DNA of 7,873 bases, taken from NCBI GenBank assembly GCA_029864065.1, contig JAOTUD010000098.1, positions 1 to 7,873 on the forward strand, read 5' to 3'. Within the stretch, counting starts at the first letter, position 1. Each line of letters begins with the position of its first letter. A program made the position numbers and the translations under genes. This DNA comes from Gammaproteobacteria bacterium (GTDB lineage: Bacteria > Pseudomonadota > Gammaproteobacteria > GCA-001735895). Below are positions 4,353 to 7,873 of this stretch, piece after piece. The notes under the pieces are model-generated. The model was not told the DNA's origin, searched no databases, and was given only the letters and a program-made list of their open reading frames with translations.

Positions 4353-7075
4353 AAAGCCTCGGTATCAAGTACCAGATCCTGCTGATCACGCTGATTCCGG
4401 TGTTCCTGATCGATTTGTTTTTTACCTATAAGCATATCGACACCAGCATCGAGCAGGCCGACAATCTGCTGCGGGACAAGGGGCGAATAATAGCCCGTCA
4501 AATTGCCGGGGCGTCCGAATTCAACCTGTTTACCGGCAACGATGAGCAGATACAGTACCTGCTGGACCAGTCGATCGGCAGCAACGACATCGTGCTGGCC
4601 TCGGTTTATGATCGCCAGGGAAACCTGGTCGCGAAATCGCTGGCGCCCGATTTCAGGCAGTCGAACCTGACCGACTATGTTTATCATCGACAATCCATAC
4701 TGTTGCAAAGCATCGAGCATTCCGACGTATTTTCGCCCGATTCGGGCGAGGGCCGGCGCACCAGCACCCTTGGCTGGGTGCATTTGTATCTCTCGCGTCA
4801 ACAGCTACAGCGCACGACCCGGCAAATCATCATCGATTCCATCGGATTTTTCGTATCGATCCTGATCATGGCCTTTATCCTGACGTTCGCGATAAGCCGC
4901 AGAATAACCAGGCCGATCTTCGAACTGATGGAACACCTGAAACTTGTCGAAACGGGACAGCTCGGAAAAATCATCGAGCCGACCGAGGACAATGAAATCG
5001 GAGCGGTTCAGAAAGGCTTCAACCGCATGACTCAATCGCTGCTGACCAATCGACGCCACCTGAATCAGCGCATCCAGCAGGCGACGCAACAGTTGAACGA
5101 GGCCATAACCGGCCTGGAAACCAAGAACCGGGAGCTCGGTTTCGCCCGTGACGAGGCGCAAAACGCGAATCGCAGCAAGTCGGAGTTCCTCGCCAACATG
5201 AGCCATGAAATCCGCACACCGATTAACGGCATCAAGGGTTTCATCAGCTTGCTAAGCCAGTCGAAACTCGATCGGTCGCAACGGCGTTACGTCGATATTG
5301 TTCTGAAGTCGACCGGCGATCTGACCAATATCGTCAACGAAATTCTGGATTTCTCGAAAATAGAATCCGGCAAGCTGCACATCGTCGATGAAGAGTTCGA
5401 TCTCTACGATGTCGTCGAACAGACCCGCGACATCCTGTTCATCAACGTGCTGACGAAAAGCATCGATTTGAATCTGATTATATTCAGCGACACGCCACGC
5501 TGGCTGGTCGGCGACAAGTTGAGGCTGAAGCAAATCCTGCTCAACCTGATCGGCAATGCGATAAAGTTCACCGACCAGGGCCGGGTCGTGATCCGGGTTA
5601 CGCTGGAGGATCGGCGGCAGGACAGGGTCGACATCGAGATTAGCGTCGAAGACAGCGGTATCGGAATTTCCGAGGATGACCAGCAAAACCTTTTTCAGGC
5701 CTTCAGCCAGGTCGAGAGTTCCGCTACGAGACGCTTCGCGGGCACCGGGCTTGGGCTTGTTATCAGCAAAAATCTGGCGACCCTGATGGGCGGCGATATC
5801 GAAATGCACTCGGAAACGGGAAAGGGCTCCAGGTTCGTGCTGCGTCTCCCTTTCAGGGTCGCCCGCGAAAACGTGCAAGCGTCCGCAGCCGATACCCGGC
5901 AACAGAAAGCGCTGATATTTGCCGCTGAAAATACCTGTCTCATGGAAACCCGTTCCCTGTTCGACCGCGCCGGTGCCAGCACCGAATGCAGCCTGGTCGA
6001 TATTCGAAGCGGCGCCGATCCCGTGATCGAATGCATCCAGCGCAACCAGGCATACGTCGACCTGCTGGTGTTCGACCTGCGCCACCTGACAATCGGCATC
6101 GAAAAAGTCTTGCATGCGGAAGTTACCGGCGGCAAACGAGTCATCCTGATGGATTACGACCGCGGCCCGGAGCCTGCAGCAATTGTTCCCGGGGTAGAGT
6201 TTGTCTCCGTAATCAGCACCAGCAGAGCAATCGCGGAGCTGCTGTCGCACAAACCCGCGCAGGAACCGCCCCTGCCCGCGGGTTCCGGGAAACCTGCCGC
6301 CGCCAGCATAAAGGTCCTGCTGGTCGACGATAATCCTGTAAATCTGAAGCTGGGAAGCGAACTCATTCGGTTGTGGGGCCATCAGGTAACCGAAGCCGAG
6401 CACGGCGCGGAGGCCCTGGATATCTACAGGCAGCGAGAGTTCGACCTGATTATTCTCGACATACAAATGCCCGATATCGATGGCGTCAGCCTGCTGCAAA
6501 TGATGCGCGATCATTACCCCGAAGATCAAACCCCGATCGTCGCGCTGACCGCGAACGTGCTCAACGATAAAGCCGACCGATTGCTGGAACTGGGATTCGA
6601 TTATTTCCTCGAGAAACCGATTGACGAGGAGAAGTTCCGCGCGCTGCTGGACGGCGAACCACGGCGACGCAGCGACCAACTGCAGCAACAGGCAGACGCC
6701 GGGGCGATCACCGACTGTTCGGTGGACTACGCGGCTTCGCTGGCGCTATCGGCCGATAACGAATCGCTACTCAGGCAAATCCTGGAAATAATACAGCGCG
6801 ACATCCCGGGTCAGCAGCAACAGCTGCGCAACGCCGTGCAGAAATTGGACAGGGCAAGGCTTGGCGCTGCCGTGCACAAGCTGCACGGCGTTACCTGCTA
6901 CGCGAGCCTGCCGCGCCTGCGGCGCCAGGTGCTGGATCTGCAACAACGGCTCGCGCGCGACGGCGATGCCCCCCTGGAACAGGCGGTCTCGGCAATGATC
7001 GACGAACTGGATGCGGTAAACCTGGAAGTCGAGCGGCAGCTGCAGGCAATGGGCGGCAGCGTACCTGTCGACTAG
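4349..7075 (+). CDS. barA: BarA/GacS-type tripartite hybrid sensor histidine kinase
   Basis: This 908-aa inner-membrane kinase matches the order and length of E. coli BarA (918 aa). TM1 is about 8-27, the periplasmic sensor about 28-158, TM2 about 160-182, HAMP about 183-235, and a coiled linker about 236-275. HisKA holds FLANMSHEIRTP with His286. The HATPase has N box Asn403, G1 DSGIGI (435-440) and G2 GTGLGL (465-470). A degenerate receiver-like region spans about 517-632. The true receiver (654-768) has Asp660/Asp661, phosphoacceptor Asp704 in ILDIQMPD, Thr734 and Lys756. The C-terminal Hpt has HKLHG with His843, as in BarA. A His286-Asp704-His843 relay to a UvrY/GacA response regulator, not encoded here, is expected; in known systems this drives csrB/rsm RNAs that titrate CsrA. 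The ATG overlaps the preceding stop (ATGA), indicating translational coupling. The next genes, acpS and pdxJ, lie near barA/varS in other gammaproteobacteria, supporting the name. Another BarA-like paralogue elsewhere in the genome cannot be excluded. Confidence 0.93.
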   Translation: MKSLGIKYQILLITLIPVFLIDLFFTYKHIDTSIEQADNLLRDKGRIIARQIAGASEFNLFTGNDEQIQYLLDQSIGSNDIVLASVYDRQGNLVAKSLAPDFRQSNLTDYVYHRQSILLQSIEHSDVFSPDSGEGRRTSTLGWVHLYLSRQQLQRTTRQIIIDSIGFFVSILIMAFILTFAISRRITRPIFELMEHLKLVETGQLGKIIEPTEDNEIGAVQKGFNRMTQSLLTNRRHLNQRIQQATQQLNEAITGLETKNRELGFARDEAQNANRSKSEFLANMSHEIRTPINGIKGFISLLSQSKLDRSQRRYVDIVLKSTGDLTNIVNEILDFSKIESGKLHIVDEEFDLYDVVEQTRDILFINVLTKSIDLNLIIFSDTPRWLVGDKLRLKQILLNLIGNAIKFTDQGRVVIRVTLEDRRQDRVDIEISVEDSGIGISEDDQQNLFQAFSQVESSATRRFAGTGLGLVISKNLATLMGGDIEMHSETGKGSRFVLRLPFRVARENVQASAADTRQQKALIFAAENTCLMETRSLFDRAGASTECSLVDIRSGADPVIECIQRNQAYVDLLVFDLRHLTIGIEKVLHAEVTGGKRVILMDYDRGPEPAAIVPGVEFVSVISTSRAIAELLSHKPAQEPPLPAGSGKPAAASIKVLLVDDNPVNLKLGSELIRLWGHQVTEAEHGAEALDIYRQREFDLIILDIQMPDIDGVSLLQMMRDHYPEDQTPIVALTANVLNDKADRLLELGFDYFLEKPIDEEKFRALLDGEPRRRSDQLQQQADAGAITDCSVDYAASLALSADNESLLRQILEIIQRDIPGQQQQLRNAVQKLDRARLGAAVHKLHGVTCYASLPRLRRQVLDLQQRLARDGDAPLEQAVSAMIDELDAVNLEVERQLQAMGGSVPVD
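6252..6284 (+). repeat. Long imperfect inverted repeat / hairpin inside barA, at an interdomain linker
   Basis: AACCCGCG (6252-6259) pairs perfectly with CGCGGGTT (6277-6284), and the inner CAGG (6260-6263) pairs with CCTG (6271-6274). This leaves a 2-nt bulge (CC, 6275-6276) and a 7-nt loop. It encodes the Pro/Ala-rich linker (about residues 635-645) between the pseudoreceiver and the functional receiver. No T-run follows, so it is not an intrinsic terminator. It may be chance from GC-rich linker codons, or may slow translation between domains. Confidence 0.5.
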
Positions 7076-7449
7076 GACTCGAGCACCACCATCGCTACCA
7101 CGTAGTGTTTCTCGTCGGATAGCGAAATCAGCGCATTTTTAATTTTTAACGCGGCGATGAGCTCTGCGGCGTTGTCAAGAAACCGTAACAGCGGCCGTCC
7201 CTGCTCGTCGTGATCAATCTGCACCGATTGAAAACCGAATTGTTTACCGATGCCGGTGCCCAGCGCCTTCGCGGCGGCTTCCTTGGCCGCGAACCGGGTT
7301 GCGAGGTAACTGCTGGATTGCTTGCGCAGATCGAACTCGATCAATTCCGCGTCGGTCAATATGCGCCGCGCGAAACGTTGCCCGAATTTCCCGGCAAGCT
7401 TGCGCACGCGCTCGATTTCGGCGATATCCACGCCAATGCCGACAATCAT
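7072..7449 (-). CDS. acpS: Holo-[acyl-carrier-protein] synthase (4'-phosphopantetheinyl transferase)
   Basis: This 125-aa cytoplasmic enzyme transfers 4'-phosphopantetheine from CoA to the serine of apo-ACP, making holo-ACP for fatty acid synthesis. The N-terminal IVGIGVDIAEIERV holds Mg-binding Asp8. RFAAKEAAAKALGTGIG at about 52-68 holds Glu57 and the CoA-binding lysines of the WxxKEA-like motif. The C-terminal ISLSDEKHYVVAMV is the usual SHD-type end, here with SDE in place of SHD. Length is normal for the AcpS family. The ATG at 7447-7449 overlaps the pdxJ stop as ATGA and has no strong Shine-Dalgarno of its own, so translation is probably coupled to pdxJ. At its 3' end it converges on the kinase gene, sharing the four bases CTAG (7072-7075). 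Confidence 0.97.
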   Translation of the reverse strand: MIVGIGVDIAEIERVRKLAGKFGQRFARRILTDAELIEFDLRKQSSSYLATRFAAKEAAAKALGTGIGKQFGFQSVQIDHDEQGRPLLRFLDNAAELIAALKIKNALISLSDEKHYVVAMVVLES

Positions 7450-7873
7450 GAAGCAGCGGCCCGCGCTTCCCGCATTATCCGTTTGATATCGCGAACCGAT
7501 TGCTCCAGCCCGAGAAAAATCGCGTCGGCAATGATCGCGTGCCCGATATTCAGTTCGCTGACCAGGGCATTGGCGGCTATCGGCGCGACGTTATGACGAT
7601 TGAGACCATGCCCCGCGTTGACCTGCAGGCCTTTGCCATGCGCATAGGCTATTGCCTCGTTCAGGGATTCCAGTATAGCCGCCTGTTCTTCGCCATGCGC
7701 ATCGGCATAATGTCCCGTGTGGATTTCGACACAGGGTGCGCCGCATTGGATCACCGCATCGATCTGTTCGCGGCTCGCGTCGATGAACGGCGAAACCCGG
7801 GTGCCCACCTCGGCGAGCCGGGCGCAGGCGTCGCGTACCTGCTGCAATTGCCCGACCACGTCCAGCCCCCCCT
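7446..7873 (-). CDS. pdxJ: Pyridoxine 5'-phosphate synthase (N-terminus outside window)
   Basis: The last 141 codons are present; the frame is open at the right edge, beginning GGLDVVGQ, which corresponds to the segment after the conserved ERR-TTEGG region of PdxJ. About 100 N-terminal residues are missing against the usual 240-245. PdxJ condenses 1-deoxy-D-xylulose 5-phosphate with 3-amino-2-oxopropyl phosphate to pyridoxine 5'-phosphate, the last ring-forming step of DXP-dependent vitamin B6 synthesis. Visible motifs are VSPFIDA, the beta-strand CVEIHTGHYAD, VNAGHGLNRHNV with the catalytic C-terminal histidine, and ELNIGHAIIADAI, the phosphate-binding end. It lies upstream of acpS with a 4-bp overlap, the classical gammaproteobacterial pdxJ-acpS pair. 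A GTG at 7857-7859 is an internal valine codon, not the start. Confidence 0.97.
   Translation of the reverse strand, partial: GGLDVVGQLQQVRDACARLAEVGTRVSPFIDASREQIDAVIQCGAPCVEIHTGHYADAHGEEQAAILESLNEAIAYAHGKGLQVNAGHGLNRHNVAPIAANALVSELNIGHAIIADAIFLGLEQSVRDIKRIMREARAAAS

Noticed and set aside
5252..6688. Open frame of 478 codons on the minus strand opposite the kinase gene
   Set aside because: It lies wholly antisense to conserved HisKA, HATPase and receiver coding sequence, its translation shows no recognisable domain, and no ribosome site is evident. Long antisense frames are common in GC-rich genes.
7060..7110. Intrinsic terminator between the kinase and acpS
   Set aside because: Only short palindromes (GTCGAC, CTCGAG) are seen, with no stem of useful length followed by a T-run.
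7446..7859. pdxJ starting at GTG 7857-7859
   Set aside because: The codon is the first valine of the conserved GGLDVVGQ segment in the middle of PdxJ; the true start lies beyond the window.
1..7873. CRISPR array, tRNA or rRNA gene, insertion sequence or prophage segment
   Set aside because: No regularly spaced repeats, cloverleaf-like sequence, transposase motifs or terminal inverted repeats were found on reading either strand.

Overview
The window looks like chromosomal DNA of a gammaproteobacterium. The evidence is a GC-rich but not extreme composition, a CysM close to the Pseudomonas type, a BarA/GacS-type tripartite kinase, and a pdxJ-acpS pair next to that kinase. No tRNA, rRNA, CRISPR array, insertion sequence or phage gene is visible. 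Base and codon character look even throughout, so I see no sign of a recent island.

Layout. Positions 1-1331 are on the minus strand: cysM (cysteine synthase B) followed 12 nt later by the N-terminal part of a DnaQ-like 3'-5' exonuclease that runs off the left edge. A 99-bp divergent gap (1332-1430) is the only real intergenic region. Positions 1431-7075 are on the plus strand and form a tight three-gene unit: a TonB-dependent outer-membrane receptor (663 aa), 21 nt later a periplasmic ABC-type substrate-binding protein (302 aa), and, through an ATGA overlap, a 908-aa BarA/GacS-like hybrid sensor kinase (TM-periplasmic-TM-HAMP-HisKA-HATPase-pseudoreceiver-REC-Hpt). Positions 7072-7873 are on the minus strand: acpS and the C-terminal part of pdxJ, joined by an ATGA overlap. 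acpS ends tail-to-tail with the kinase gene, the two stop codons sharing CTAG.

How the genes may work together. The flanks are housekeeping genes (cysteine, pyridoxal phosphate and holo-ACP synthesis). The centre is the interesting part. An outer-membrane receptor, a periplasmic binding protein with no permease or ATPase beside it, and a BarA-type kinase are probably co-transcribed and spatially span outer membrane, periplasm and inner membrane. My inference is a surface-to-cytoplasm sensing relay that feeds a small molecule cue into the Gac/Bar-Csr(Rsm) pathway. The ligand is not evident from the sequence. The leader before the receptor gene carries an inverted repeat and two GGA motifs, one over the ribosome binding site, which raises the possibility of feedback by CsrA/RsmA.
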